Assembly: GCA_012838685.1 (NCBI GenBank)
Contig: DUOU01000136.1
Span: forward strand, 1 to 39,240
Direction: 5' to 3'
DNA length: 39,240 bases
Source: Bacteroidota bacterium
GTDB lineage: Bacteria > Bacteroidota > Bacteroidia > Bacteroidales > VadinHA17
Shown here: positions 1-7,849 of the stretch, piece after piece
How the letters are laid out: every line of letters begins with the position of its first letter
How positions within the stretch are numbered: position 1 is the first letter of the stretch
The notes under the pieces: generated by a model
Databases searched by the model: none
Seen by the model: the letters and a program-made list of their open reading frames with translations, nothing else
What the model was told of the DNA's origin: nothing
Position numbers and translations under genes: made by a program

Positions 1-191
1 CCTTTTGGCCTGAGTATATCTACCAAGATTCGATACTTGTTGATCCGGTAGATGCCTTTGATCTTATCAATAGGATTAACGAGATAAAAAGTGGTGCCGG
101 TAACGTACAAAAGTTGTCGGATCAACTTGAGTATCTCCACAATACGCTCACGGAGAACTCCAACCCGATACTTGTAATCTTAAGACAGTGA
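1..191 (+). CDS. C-terminal end of a possible 6-bladed beta-propeller lipoprotein (5' truncated by window)
   Basis: An open frame enters from the left edge (codons in phase from base 3) and stops at 189-191, giving the last 62 residues of a protein. It ends in NSNPILVILRQ. A closing strand of the form 'NPVLVIxK' is common at the end of Bacteroidales 6-bladed beta-propeller lipoproteins (DUF4934/BF3164-like), which often sit beside NVEALA peptide genes, as here. No catalytic motif is visible in this fragment. A structured terminator follows 58 bases after the stop. The open frame is certain; the family assignment rests on the C-terminal motif and on context and is tentative. Confidence 0.5.
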   Translation, partial: FWPEYIYQDSILVDPVDAFDLINRINEIKSGAGNVQKLSDQLEYLHNTLTENSNPILVILRQ

Positions 192-248
192 TCTTTAGTA
201 CGATCAGGAAAATTAAAACGGGTCAAAACGATACCTGTTTTGAATAAA

Positions 249-321
249 TCCCACACCGTTTCGAGACTGACGATTCTCGCGCCTCGAAGGTCTCTCTCCG
301 GTGTGGAATTTTTTATTTATT
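249..321 (+). terminator. Structured rho-independent terminator, copy 1 of an inverted pair
   Basis: The outer stem CCACACCG (251-258) pairs with CGGTGTGG (299-306). An inner stem TTCGAG (260-265) pairs with CTCGAA (283-288). A T-rich tract follows at 307-321. It lies just downstream of the partial gene ending at 191. A near-identical copy (52 of 56 stem-loop bases by eye) lies in reverse orientation at 17215-17270. Confidence 0.85.
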
Positions 322-355
322 GAAAAGTAATGTTTTTTATACGAAATCTCAATTC

Positions 356-450
356 ACATAAAAAAGATGCCAACTACAAAATAAAAACACCGCTTATAAA
401 ATAAAACAACAGGATACAAAACAAAACGACCATCCACAAAGATATTCTGG
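356..450 (+). promoter_or_regulatory. Array of 20-bp iterons upstream of the NVEALA gene (copy A)
   Basis: Units resembling ACAAAAYAAAACGAC start at exactly 20-base intervals: 356, 376, 396, 416 and 436. The middle three are the best conserved and the outer two are degenerate. The same array, with the same period and the same distance to the start codon, occurs at 11747-11821 before a second NVEALA-like copy. LytTR regulators typically bind pairs of short direct repeats about two helical turns apart, and a LytTR gene lies at 11322-11720. A LytTR binding array is therefore a reasonable inference. Confidence 0.7.
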
Positions 451-630
451 AACAGCTTCATGACACAAATTAAAATATTCCTGAGATTTGTTTTAATGCA
501 AAGCATGGAAAATGTCCATTAATAACCTTTAAAGTTCTGTTCTATGCTTTTTCGTTGTTGGTAAACCCCAACGACAAAGTGCGCTTAGGCCAAATAATAT
601 GTTTTGTTTTATTAACCAATACTTTTAAAA
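451..630 (+). promoter_or_regulatory. Promoter/leader region of the NVEALA gene, conserved in the second copy
   Basis: This gene-free stretch aligns with 11822-11998 along its whole length. Shared blocks include 'gaaatttgt'/'gagatttgt', 'aatgacctttaaa'/'aataacctttaaa', 'agttctgtt', and 'ccaatacttttaaaaa' just before the start codon. A short stem GTTGG/CCAAC around TAAAC occurs near 558-575. No exact TTTG/TAnnTTTG promoter is recognisable, as might be expected for an activator-dependent promoter. Confidence 0.5.
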
Positions 631-876
631 ATGAAAAAAGCGATCAAAATTTTAGGAACTGTTCTTTGCGTTGTTGTGCTGTTTTTAAACCTGTCCATCA
701 ACGGTAAAAATGAGGTGGGCGACACAAGCCTATCCGTGTTGCTGAACAATGCTGATGCCTTGTGTTATGACAATGAATCGTTCCCAATGTGTAACACTGG
801 GAGATGTAACATTTACTCAGAAAATTGTTATCAAGTGTTTAATCCAGAAGGAGACTGTGACCCGACCTACCTTTAA
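631..876 (+). CDS. NVEALA-family small secreted cysteine-rich peptide precursor
   Basis: This 81-residue protein has an N-terminal hydrophobic signal (residues 1-25, MKKAIKILGT start) and a linker ending in NNADALC at residues 39-45. The last block matches the position and pattern of the NVEALA motif (PF14055) of Bacteroidales leader-bearing peptides. After it, cysteines lie at 45, 54, 59, 66 and 76, so the mature part could be disulfide-linked in the periplasm or outside the cell. 'ADA' at 41-43 is an AxA-type signal peptidase I site, and a signal peptidase I gene lies 3.5 kb downstream. The function of NVEALA peptides is not established. The gene is preceded by the 20-bp iteron array and followed by a strong terminator, so it is probably monocistronic. 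A broken duplicate lies at 11999-12207. Confidence 0.75.
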   Translation: MKKAIKILGTVLCVVVLFLNLSINGKNEVGDTSLSVLLNNADALCYDNESFPMCNTGRCNIYSENCYQVFNPEGDCDPTYL

Positions 877-890
877 TAGTAAATGATTTT

Positions 891-927
891 AAGGTGGGAT
901 TGAAAAGTATTTTCAATCTCGCCTTTT
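891..927 (+). terminator. Rho-independent terminator of the NVEALA gene
   Basis: A 14-pair stem with two G-U pairs is formed by 893-906 (GGTGGGATTGAAAA) and 910-923, with a tight loop. It is followed by TTTT and a further T-rich stretch. It begins 15 bases after the NVEALA stop. Confidence 0.85.
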
Positions 928-939
928 CACTTTTAATTG

Positions 940-1010
940 GTTGTTATGCTATTAAAACTAATTTGTTTAATCGTCTAGTTCATTGGTATAGAAATAAATG
1001 ACATAACAAC
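940..1010. repeat. Short inverted repeat in gene-free spacer
   Basis: GTTGTTATG (940-948) and CATAACAAC (1002-1010) are perfect inverted 9-mers 53 bases apart. They could be ends of a small decayed element or chance in AT-rich DNA. I see no gene between 928 and about 1226. Confidence 0.3.
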
Positions 1011-1226
1011 AGGATTCTAAGCCATTGACTTTTAAATTCAAGTGATAAATGTAACTAAAGAAAAAGAATATTGGAAGTTGACCCCAAATATTTGGATCAA
1101 AAAACTACTTTATATTATATGCCTATACAAAGTCATCTGACATCAGTACAAAGAAATGTGACCGAAACAATCTAGCATACTAGCAAAAAAAACAACAGAA
1201 GTCATTATGATCATGGACAAATCTGT

Positions 1227-1414
1227 GACAAGCTAGGAAAAGGGGAATTAAATGAGTAAACATACAAGTTCATAAGGCAATATATCTCAAAAAATAATCG
1301 TATAAAATTAACCGAAGACCCAAAGAAAAACTAGGTTTCCTTTCTCCAAAAGAACTGTTTTTCGCTTCTTTGGAGAAAAAAGTTGTGTTGATAGTTGAAT
1401 TATCTGACAATTAG
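1227..1414 (+). pseudogene. IS30-family transposase C-terminal remnant
   Basis: Conceptual translation across one in-frame stop gives ELNE*TYKFIRQYISKNN (1245-1295). After a frameshift, NRRPKEKLGFLSPKELFF follows (1310 onward, stop at 1412-1414). These match the conserved end of IS30-family transposases (pattern 'LNENTNxLIRQYxPK ... NxRPRKxLGFxxPxEVFF'). The stop at 1257-1259 replaces the conserved asparagine of the NENT motif. No intact frame remains and the upstream catalytic core is not recognisable, so this is a dead fragment. It lies directly against the IS481 remnant, making this a site of repeated insertion. Confidence 0.7.
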
Positions 1415-1476
1415 GGATTAAACTATATTTGAAATTAGTAAAAGACAAATAAATGTTTAATCCACAAAACTGTCAG
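1404..1476. repeat. Imperfect inverted repeat upstream of the IS481-like fragment
   Basis: CTGACA and GATTAAAC at 1404-1423 recur inverted as GTTTAATC and TGTCAG at 1455-1476, just before the transposase start at 1479. It may include the left end of the IS481-type element, since TGT-type ends are usual in that family, or it may be a hairpin limiting read-through. The exact boundary is not determinable. Confidence 0.4.
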
Positions 1477-1478
1477 AA

Positions 1479-1880
1479 ATGAATACAGAAGTAAAATTAA
1501 TCAAAAACAAGTTAGAATTATTAAATCTCGCCGAAGAACTTGGCAATGTATCACAGGCTTGTAAGGTTATGGACTACAGCAGAGGCACATTTTATCGTTT
1601 CCGCAAGCTTTATGATAAAGGAGGAGAGCTGGCATTGCGGGAGATTAGCAGGAGGAAGCCGATACTCGGAAATCGTGTGGAAGTTCACATTGAAGAAGCG
1701 GTTATCAGGTTAGCGACTGACAGTCCCCTCCTAGTTGCAAATATCAAAAATAAAGTATTCTGTGTTTTGAACATAAGACTGACTAAATGCGGTCAAAGCT
1801 TCTATCATTTGCAAATTGATTTGATATTTAGTCACACTTATATGTTAAACTATAGTTTTTTATTTAAAATTGATGCGTAG
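1479..1880 (+). pseudogene. IS481-family transposase, N-terminal fragment
   Basis: Residues 1 to about 80 carry the helix-turn-helix start typical of IS481 transposases: LNLAEELGNVSQACKVMDYS, then RGTFYRFRKLYDKGGE, then LREISRRKP. Homology fades after residue ~82 and the 133-residue frame ends in AT-rich, unrelated sequence. The DDE catalytic domain (about 250 further residues in the family) is absent. The fragment cannot transpose. Whether the truncated DNA-binding part is expressed is unknown. It sits between the IS30 remnant and the exopolysaccharide-type cluster, consistent with that cluster having been acquired or rearranged. Confidence 0.75.
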
Positions 1881-1968
1881 TTTAGTCCATTTTTTTAACG
1901 GAATTCATCGGTTATTTAAATCTTTATATGGCAAAAATGATTTTTAAAAATGGAATAAAGTCGCAAAC

Positions 1969-3888
1969 GTGAGACGATATTTTCTTTATTGCTTTATGAT
2001 AGCAATAGTGTTGGGTACACCTTTTATATATTCAGGGGATATTTACAACGGTGTAATTACAGCGAAACAAATTTGGTTTTACTGTGCTATGGCTTTGTTA
2101 ATTTTGATATTTGGCTCTGGCCTTATAAACAGGAAAAGCGTTTTATTAGAACTGAATTCCATTGATATCGCACTTATTGTCTTTTACGCCTACTTTCTTA
2201 TACGTGCAGTCTATACTCCTTTTACGCCATTATTATACAATGTACGATTCCTTAATTATTCTCTTCTTTTATTATTCTATTTTATTGTAAAAAATATTGG
2301 AACAAGTTACTATAGTAAAGAGTCGGGAGAGAATAAAAAGAAAATATTATTCTATGAAATTATCATCGACATATTAATAATTACCGGACTAGTTCAAGCA
2401 ATCTGGGGATTATTACAACTTTATGGGGTCTTGCCCAGTTTACATTCAATATTTAAAATTACAGGTACCTTTTCTAATCCGGCGCCTTATGCAATATATC
2501 TGGCTACAATCTTCTTATTAACGCTGGGAAGACTGTTATTAACGCCCTCTTCATCGTTTTCAAAATCTTCCCACTATATTTCTTTTCTCACGATAATCGT
2601 AATTATTTTGATATTGCCCGCAACAATGAACAGGGCTTCATGGGTTGGGGTTGCTGTAGGATCGTTTATCGTACTTAATTACAGGTACGACTTTTTTAGG
2701 AAAATAAGAAAGATTCTGAACAATATGGCAAAAAAACTACTTGCCCTTACTTTTGTTGTATTAATAGTCGGGTTGTCATGTACAGGTTTATATTTGCTCA
2801 AAAAAGGTTCTTCCGATGGGCGTTTGTTGATATGGGAAGTTACATTGGGGAAGATAGCCGAAAAGCCTTTATTTGGTTATGGAGTGGGACGGTTTGAGGC
2901 GGAATACAACAATTGGCAAGCCGATTTTTTTAAATCACACCCAGACGAAATTGACGGCTCCAAAGGTTTGGTGGCGGGAAATACAATGTATTGTTTCAAT
3001 GAATACCTTGAGATGACTTCTGAACTCGGAATTATAGGTCTGTTATTATTTTTGGCTATTATATTATATAGTTTAAAAGAAACTCATAAAAAGGCGACAA
3101 TAATCGCCCCAAAAGATGATAAAAAAAGGACAGATAAGGAATTAATCGCTATCATAAACATTTTGGTTCCTTCTTTTATTGCCCTTCTGGTAATGGCTTT
3201 GATTTCTATTCCCTTTTATTCGTTGCCCACTTTCATTGTTTACTTTTTGATCTTAGCGTTAATTTCTTCAAGTGTTGGATCTATAAAATACAAAAAATTA
3301 AAGGTTTCACAATTTGTCGGTAGCATTGCAAAATTTGGGTCAGTAATAATCATTTTTTCTGCTTCACTTCTCCTTATGTTGAAGGTAAGGCAACAAATTA
3401 TAACTTTTAAAATATGGGATAATGCAATACATATGTATCAGGCAGGCTATATAAAAGAAGCCCGTAAATCATATTCTGATATTTATATTTCATTGAGATA
3501 TAATGGGTCTTTTCTACAGTACTTTGGCAAAGCTCTGAATATTGCTGAAGAATATCCACAAAGTATAGAAATTCTGGAGCAGGCATTGAAATTCACCTCA
3601 GATGAAGTATTATTTACTACGCTTGGTGACAATTATAAAGCCTTAGAACGATATTCTGATGCAGAAAAAGCCTATCAATATGCTTTCTTAATGGCCCCCA
3701 ATAAGTTATATCCTTTATATCTACTTACAAATTTATATTTTGATTCCGGTCAATATCAAAAAGCGATTAAAATAGCTGAAAAAGCTCTAAATAAAAATAT
3801 AAAAGTTGAATCCACTGCAATAAATGAAATGTTACAGGCGATGAATGAAATTATAATAAAGATAAAAAATGAAGAAGAGGTATTTTGA
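1969..3888 (+). CDS. O-antigen ligase/polymerase-like membrane protein with C-terminal TPR domain
   Basis: This 639-residue protein starts at a GTG codon; no upstream in-frame start is evident. The first ~460 residues form about 10-12 hydrophobic segments. The Wzy_C (PF04932) signature is visible: TMNRASWVG (around residue 220), then GRLLIWEVTLGKIAEKPLFG and the following GYGVGRF (around residues 280-310). Members of this family join or polymerise glycans, or attach them to lipid A or protein, on the periplasmic face. The last ~140 residues contain tetratricopeptide repeats (for example FTTLGDNYKALERYSDAEKA), an arrangement common in Bacteroidota members. It opens the plus-strand run ending with the endoglucanase at 11168. 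The glycan substrate cannot be read from sequence; ligase, polymerase or protein O-glycosyltransferase all remain possible. Confidence 0.85.
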   Translation: MRRYFLYCFMIAIVLGTPFIYSGDIYNGVITAKQIWFYCAMALLILIFGSGLINRKSVLLELNSIDIALIVFYAYFLIRAVYTPFTPLLYNVRFLNYSLLLLFYFIVKNIGTSYYSKESGENKKKILFYEIIIDILIITGLVQAIWGLLQLYGVLPSLHSIFKITGTFSNPAPYAIYLATIFLLTLGRLLLTPSSSFSKSSHYISFLTIIVIILILPATMNRASWVGVAVGSFIVLNYRYDFFRKIRKILNNMAKKLLALTFVVLIVGLSCTGLYLLKKGSSDGRLLIWEVTLGKIAEKPLFGYGVGRFEAEYNNWQADFFKSHPDEIDGSKGLVAGNTMYCFNEYLEMTSELGIIGLLLFLAIILYSLKETHKKATIIAPKDDKKRTDKELIAIINILVPSFIALLVMALISIPFYSLPTFIVYFLILALISSSVGSIKYKKLKVSQFVGSIAKFGSVIIIFSASLLLMLKVRQQIITFKIWDNAIHMYQAGYIKEARKSYSDIYISLRYNGSFLQYFGKALNIAEEYPQSIEILEQALKFTSDEVLFTTLGDNYKALERYSDAEKAYQYAFLMAPNKLYPLYLLTNLYFDSGQYQKAIKIAEKALNKNIKVESTAINEMLQAMNEIIIKIKNEEEVF

Positions 3889-3954
3889 AAAGACAAACCA
3901 TATAAATAAGATAACAGGCCGCAAATATAGTGCCTTTATAAAAATCATTAAACG

Positions 3955-4392
3955 ATGAGAAAAGTCAGTAAAATCGCATGGATATTTTTAGCTTCTTTTG
4001 GGCTACTGGGATTATTGTATTCAGTGTTTTTACTTATCCCTTCCCACATTCATCTGATAGTTAAAAAAACGACCATTGTTTTCGAGACAACCGAATTAGA
4101 TATTGGAGAGATAAACTATAAAGAACCCCGAAAGGCTGAGTTTATTTTTAAGAATACGGGAGGAAATGAACTGATCATATATGATGTCCAACCGTCTTGT
4201 GGATGTACAAATGTAGATTGGACAAGGGAACCGATTAAAAGCGGACAGTCCGGCAAAATAAGTGTTGTTTATGATGCTGAAACAACCGGAAGATTCAATA
4301 AAAGTATAGTAGTTCACTGTAATTGTCACATTGAGAGTATTGTGTTGCAAATTTCAGGGGAGGTTATTGGCAGAGAGAATGAAAGATTTTAA
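3955..4392 (+). CDS. DUF1573 domain protein, membrane-anchored
   Basis: This 145-residue protein has one N-terminal hydrophobic segment (residues ~8-27) and a DUF1573 Ig-like domain over residues ~45-140. Family hallmarks seen are the FxFxNTGxxxL strand (FIFKNTGGNELII), PSCGCT around residue 82, and the closing ISGEV strand. DUF1573 proteins are periplasmic or surface proteins of unknown biochemical role in Bacteroidota, often encoded beside secretion or peptide genes. The stop overlaps the next gene's ATG by 14 bases, so it is very likely co-translated with the signal peptidase. The domain assignment is firm and the role unknown. Confidence 0.85.
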   Translation: MRKVSKIAWIFLASFGLLGLLYSVFLLIPSHIHLIVKKTTIVFETTELDIGEINYKEPRKAEFIFKNTGGNELIIYDVQPSCGCTNVDWTREPIKSGQSGKISVVYDAETTGRFNKSIVVHCNCHIESIVLQISGEVIGRENERF

Positions 4393-5254
4393 ACAAGATA
4401 ATAGTATCAAAAAAACACAAGTGCCAATAGAATCTCGAAACGCTTGGCATATTTCTCTTTTAAGGGGCATTGTAATTACCATCTTGATCGGAATATTTTT
4501 ACGTATATTCTTTATAGAGATTTATATGATACCGTCTTCGTCGATGGAACCGACGATTTTATCTGGCGATTTTATTATGGTTAGTAAGATGGCTTACGGG
4601 CCAAGAGTATCAATACCAGAGAAGTTCTTTAAAGAAAATAAGACTGGATACCTACGGATAAAAGGGTGGAACAAAATAAAGTTGGGAGATAAGATTGTAT
4701 TCAATTTTCCCAATTATTCGGTTTCTTTAGATTCTACTTATAAAATCTGGGGAAGGTGTATTGTTAAGCGTTGTTATGGGCTTCCGGGAGATACTGTTTT
4801 AATCAAGAACGAAAAAAGTGGGAACGGAAATATATTGGGCAAAGATGCGACAGATACGCTACAGAAATATAATGTATTCCCTTATGACAGCAACTTGAAA
4901 TGGACCATTGATGATTATGGGCCACTTTATGTCCCCGCTTCTGGTGATGAGGTACAACTAACAAAAAGTACAATTAAAATGTATAAAGATATTTTGCGTT
5001 TTGAGAACCCTAATTGTACAATAACGGACAGTACCATTGTAATAGATGGGGGTCCGCTTTCTCGGTATACTTTTAACTATGACTACTATTTCATGCTTGG
5101 AGATAATTTTTATAATTCGAATGATTCGAGATATTGGGGTTTTTTGCCCGATAGCAATATAATAGGCAAGGTGGTAATGATCCTGTTTTCAGTGGACAAA
5201 AACAAATATGGGTTCAGAAAATTTAGGTTGAACCGGTTATTCAAAATTGTATAG
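4379..5254 (+). CDS. Signal peptidase I, locus-specific copy
   Basis: The serine/lysine peptidase of the S26 family removes signal peptides at the outer face of the inner membrane. I start at ATG 4379 (291 residues), because the longer frame from 4331 lies inside the DUF1573 gene. A single membrane segment spans residues ~29-48. It is followed by PSSSMEPT, with catalytic Ser55. The lysine motif IVKRCYGLPGD gives Lys130, and the end carries the GDN...SNDSRYWGFLP box. All hallmarks are intact, and a long insert between box D and box E is typical of Bacteroidota forms. Its position inside a glycan/peptide cluster suggests a dedicated substrate rather than the housekeeping role. The NVEALA peptide, with its AxA site, is the obvious candidate, but this is inference. 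Confidence 0.9.
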   Translation: MKDFKQDNSIKKTQVPIESRNAWHISLLRGIVITILIGIFLRIFFIEIYMIPSSSMEPTILSGDFIMVSKMAYGPRVSIPEKFFKENKTGYLRIKGWNKIKLGDKIVFNFPNYSVSLDSTYKIWGRCIVKRCYGLPGDTVLIKNEKSGNGNILGKDATDTLQKYNVFPYDSNLKWTIDDYGPLYVPASGDEVQLTKSTIKMYKDILRFENPNCTITDSTIVIDGGPLSRYTFNYDYYFMLGDNFYNSNDSRYWGFLPDSNIIGKVVMILFSVDKNKYGFRKFRLNRLFKIV

Positions 5255-5263
5255 AAAAAACAA

Positions 5264-6310
5264 ATGAATAAAACACGATTCATATTATTCTTTTTTGTAT
5301 GGCTAATAATTATTGTTGAGCTTGTTTTACGCACGGCCAGTTATGAGTTGTTGAAGACAAGAAAACTGGAGGCCGATTGGATCGAAGACTCTATAATGGG
5401 ATACCTGCCAAAGCCAAAAACCAGCTTTAATCTTATTGCACCAAACGTTAACAAAGAAATCACAGTGAATGCGTTTGGGTTTTATGATAGTAAAATAAAG
5501 ATCAACAAACAAAGGGGATATTACAGGATCGCTGTATTAGGAAACTCGTATGAAACAGGGCATTTTAGTGAAAGTGTTAAATCTTATCCTGAACTATGCG
5601 ACGATATTTTTAAAAATGAAAGCCATAAAGTTGAATGTTTAAATTTCTCTATTGATGGGGAATATGGTGATTGGTACAGAATAAGGTTAATTGAGAACAA
5701 AATTTTAAAATTTGATCCCGACCTTATTATCTTGAACGTAAAAATGCCTTTTAGTAATCAGATAGTGGTAAAAGAACATTACAAAGGTATAGTAATTGAG
5801 TATGAACAAAACGATGAACAGTCGAGAATTGGATTAAAGAAAAAAATAGATGAAATAGCTACTATTAAACCATTTACCGTTTTATTTGACCTCTCTTTTT
5901 TATTCAGGGGGTTTTGTGTGTTGATGGTTCAAAAGAAAGAAAATATTGGGAATAGGAATAATGGTTTCTGGGAGAAGATCGAAATATATAGAACAAGGAA
6001 ATTATCAGCGGATAATTTGTATAAAAGAGAATTTTCGGAACTCGAAAGTGTCGATATAGTTAACAGATTATTCATTAATCTGGGTGAACAGGACGTAGAA
6101 TTGTGCTTGCTGGACAACAACAGTTTGGATAAATCTTTGTTAAACGAAAACATAAGGTATTTAAAATTAAATTCTTATGGGGGAGAAAAATTTAGCTCAT
6201 CAGTAAATGGCGACAGTTTTGATAAAAATGAAACCATTATGCTGGCTTGGGAACTCTATGAAACTTTGATTGAAACGTATATTCCAGCAAATTATATTGA
6301 TAACAAATAG
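5264..6310 (+). CDS. Membrane-anchored SGNH-hydrolase-like protein
   Basis: This 348-residue protein has one N-terminal membrane anchor (residues ~6-24) and a periplasmic part with an SGNH fold pattern. Block I is IAVLGNSYETG, with the presumed nucleophile Ser95 in GNS rather than the usual GDS. Other conserved-looking blocks are YPELCDDIF, a VECLNFSIDG(E) strand, and the PDLIILNVKMPF strand. The usual C-terminal DxxH dyad is not recognisable; the matching region reads DSFDKNETIMLAWELYE. It may therefore be inactive or use another base. Membrane-tethered SGNH proteins (AlgJ/AlgX-like) O-acetylate exopolysaccharides, so acyl transfer to the cluster's glycan is a fair guess. It lies 9 bases after the signal peptidase and 15 before the glycosyltransferase. 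Confidence 0.65.
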   Translation: MNKTRFILFFFVWLIIIVELVLRTASYELLKTRKLEADWIEDSIMGYLPKPKTSFNLIAPNVNKEITVNAFGFYDSKIKINKQRGYYRIAVLGNSYETGHFSESVKSYPELCDDIFKNESHKVECLNFSIDGEYGDWYRIRLIENKILKFDPDLIILNVKMPFSNQIVVKEHYKGIVIEYEQNDEQSRIGLKKKIDEIATIKPFTVLFDLSFLFRGFCVLMVQKKENIGNRNNGFWEKIEIYRTRKLSADNLYKREFSELESVDIVNRLFINLGEQDVELCLLDNNSLDKSLLNENIRYLKLNSYGGEKFSSSVNGDSFDKNETIMLAWELYETLIETYIPANYIDNK

Positions 6311-6325
6311 CATATTTAAGGTACT

Positions 6326-7849
6326 ATGGAAAGAAATTTGAGATCAAATCAGATATTAATATACTTATACATCATAATTACATCGGGGTATTTGATCTGG
6401 AGAACTGTTTTTTCATTGAACATGGATCAGCCAATCGCCTCTGGATTGTTCCTAGCCGCCGATATAATCACGGGAGTTTCTTCAATAATTTTTGTTTTCT
6501 CCTTTTTGAAAGGAGAAAAGGTCTTTTCAGAACCTGTTTTAAGGCATAAGCTTACGGTTGATGTCTTTATACCTACGTTCAATGAAGATGTAAGCATTCT
6601 GAGAGAAACAATTTCCCATTGCGTGGGCATGGATTACCAACATAAAACTTATGTTTTAGATGATGGTAATAGGGAAGAAGTAAGGGTTTTAGCCGAGAAA
6701 CTGGGGGCACAATATATATCGCGCACAGTTAATGAAGACGCCAAAGCTGGTAACCTGAACAATGCATTGGGTAAAACAAGTGGCAATATTATTGCTGTTT
6801 TCGATGCCGATTTTGTTCCTGAGAAGAATTTTATAGTAAAACTTATAGGTTACTTCAATGATGATAAGGTCGCAATAGTTCAGTCCCCCCAATTTTATTA
6901 TAACAGCAACAGTTTTCAGCACAGGAAATTGTTCGGTAAAAAAACATACAATGATCAAGACACCTTTCTCCATATGGTTTTGCCGGCAAGAGCTGACTGG
7001 AACGCCGCTTATTGGATCGGAACAAACGCTCTTATGCGCCGAGAAGCTATTCTATCGATAGGCGGGTTTCCGACAGAATCGGTTACTGAGGACATACTTA
7101 CAAGTATTTATATTCATTCTAAAGGTTGGAACTCGGTATATGTAGATGAACCATTGGCATTTGGATTGGCCCCGACAAATATTTCGCAATATTATACTCA
7201 GAGACTGAGATGGGCGAAAGGTGCTTTTCAAATTTTTCGTAAGAAGAACCCGTTATTTGTTAATGGGTTGTCTTACGTCCAGAGAATGTTTTATTTCTCT
7301 TCTTTATTGCATTTTTTCGAAGGCGCTATTAAGTTAGTTTACTTTGTTTTTCCCGCCTTGTTTTTCATTTTCAAAGTAGTTCCAATAAATACCTCCCCAT
7401 ATGTTATAATCAATATGGTAATATATTTTATTATGGGCCGTATACTTATTTCGGTGATCACAAGGGACAAAACAAACATTTTTTATGATGAAATCTACGC
7501 TGTTATACGCTCGTTTATATATCTGATGGGATTTTCCGCCCTTTTTACGAATAAGAAAATCAGTTTTGCCGTTACACCAAAAAACAATGAATCAAACATC
7601 GGGATAATCAATTTCTTTGGGCCTCTGTCTATTTGTACCTTGAACTTTGTTGTATTAGTCTCGGCAACAATAAATCCTTCCATCATATTAAAGGAAAGTA
7701 TCTTAAATCTGGTCTGTTTTGCATGGTGCATATCTCTGCTAATAAAATCGTCGATAGCCTGCTATTATTGTTTTTCAACTCCATATGACAGCGGCCTCAC
7801 TATTAATGATCAGATTCGATCCAATAAGTCTCTAATAAAAAGAACATGA
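6326..7849 (+). CDS. Cellulose-synthase-type glycosyltransferase (GT2, BcsA-like)
   Basis: This 507-residue processive GT2 enzyme would build a beta-linked polysaccharide from a UDP-sugar at the inner membrane. N-terminal membrane helices (residues ~10-65) precede the catalytic domain, and about four to five helices follow it. All BcsA-class motifs are present: LDDG (111-114), FDAD (159-162), IGTNALMRR (231-239), TED (254-256) and QRLRW (292-296, the QxxRW motif). The C-terminal PilZ domain that lets c-di-GMP activate BcsA is absent; the protein ends soon after the last helices. No separate BcsB homologue is visible nearby. The stop overlaps the next gene by ATGA, so the two are translationally coupled. 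Substrate (glucose versus another hexose) is not certain, but the neighbouring GH5_2 endoglucanase favours a beta-1,4-glucan. Confidence 0.9.
   Translation: MERNLRSNQILIYLYIIITSGYLIWRTVFSLNMDQPIASGLFLAADIITGVSSIIFVFSFLKGEKVFSEPVLRHKLTVDVFIPTFNEDVSILRETISHCVGMDYQHKTYVLDDGNREEVRVLAEKLGAQYISRTVNEDAKAGNLNNALGKTSGNIIAVFDADFVPEKNFIVKLIGYFNDDKVAIVQSPQFYYNSNSFQHRKLFGKKTYNDQDTFLHMVLPARADWNAAYWIGTNALMRREAILSIGGFPTESVTEDILTSIYIHSKGWNSVYVDEPLAFGLAPTNISQYYTQRLRWAKGAFQIFRKKNPLFVNGLSYVQRMFYFSSLLHFFEGAIKLVYFVFPALFFIFKVVPINTSPYVIINMVIYFIMGRILISVITRDKTNIFYDEIYAVIRSFIYLMGFSALFTNKKISFAVTPKNNESNIGIINFFGPLSICTLNFVVLVSATINPSIILKESILNLVCFAWCISLLIKSSIACYYCFSTPYDSGLTINDQIRSNKSLIKRT

Noticed and set aside
249..321. Riboswitch
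   Set aside because: The element sits after genes in both copies, ends in a T-run, and no gene follows closely in the transcribed direction; terminator is the simpler reading.
356..450. CRISPR array
   Set aside because: Units are contiguous with a 20-base period and no unique spacers, and no cas genes are present; this fits a regulator-binding array.
1740..1880. C-terminal ~50 residues of the IS481-like frame as a real domain
   Set aside because: Composition is AT-rich spacer-like and shows no transposase motif; it is read-through after truncation.
4331..4378. Upstream start (4331) for signal peptidase I
   Set aside because: It would overlap DUF1573 by 62 bases and add residues not typical of the family; ATG 4379 gives a normal N-terminus with a short overlap.
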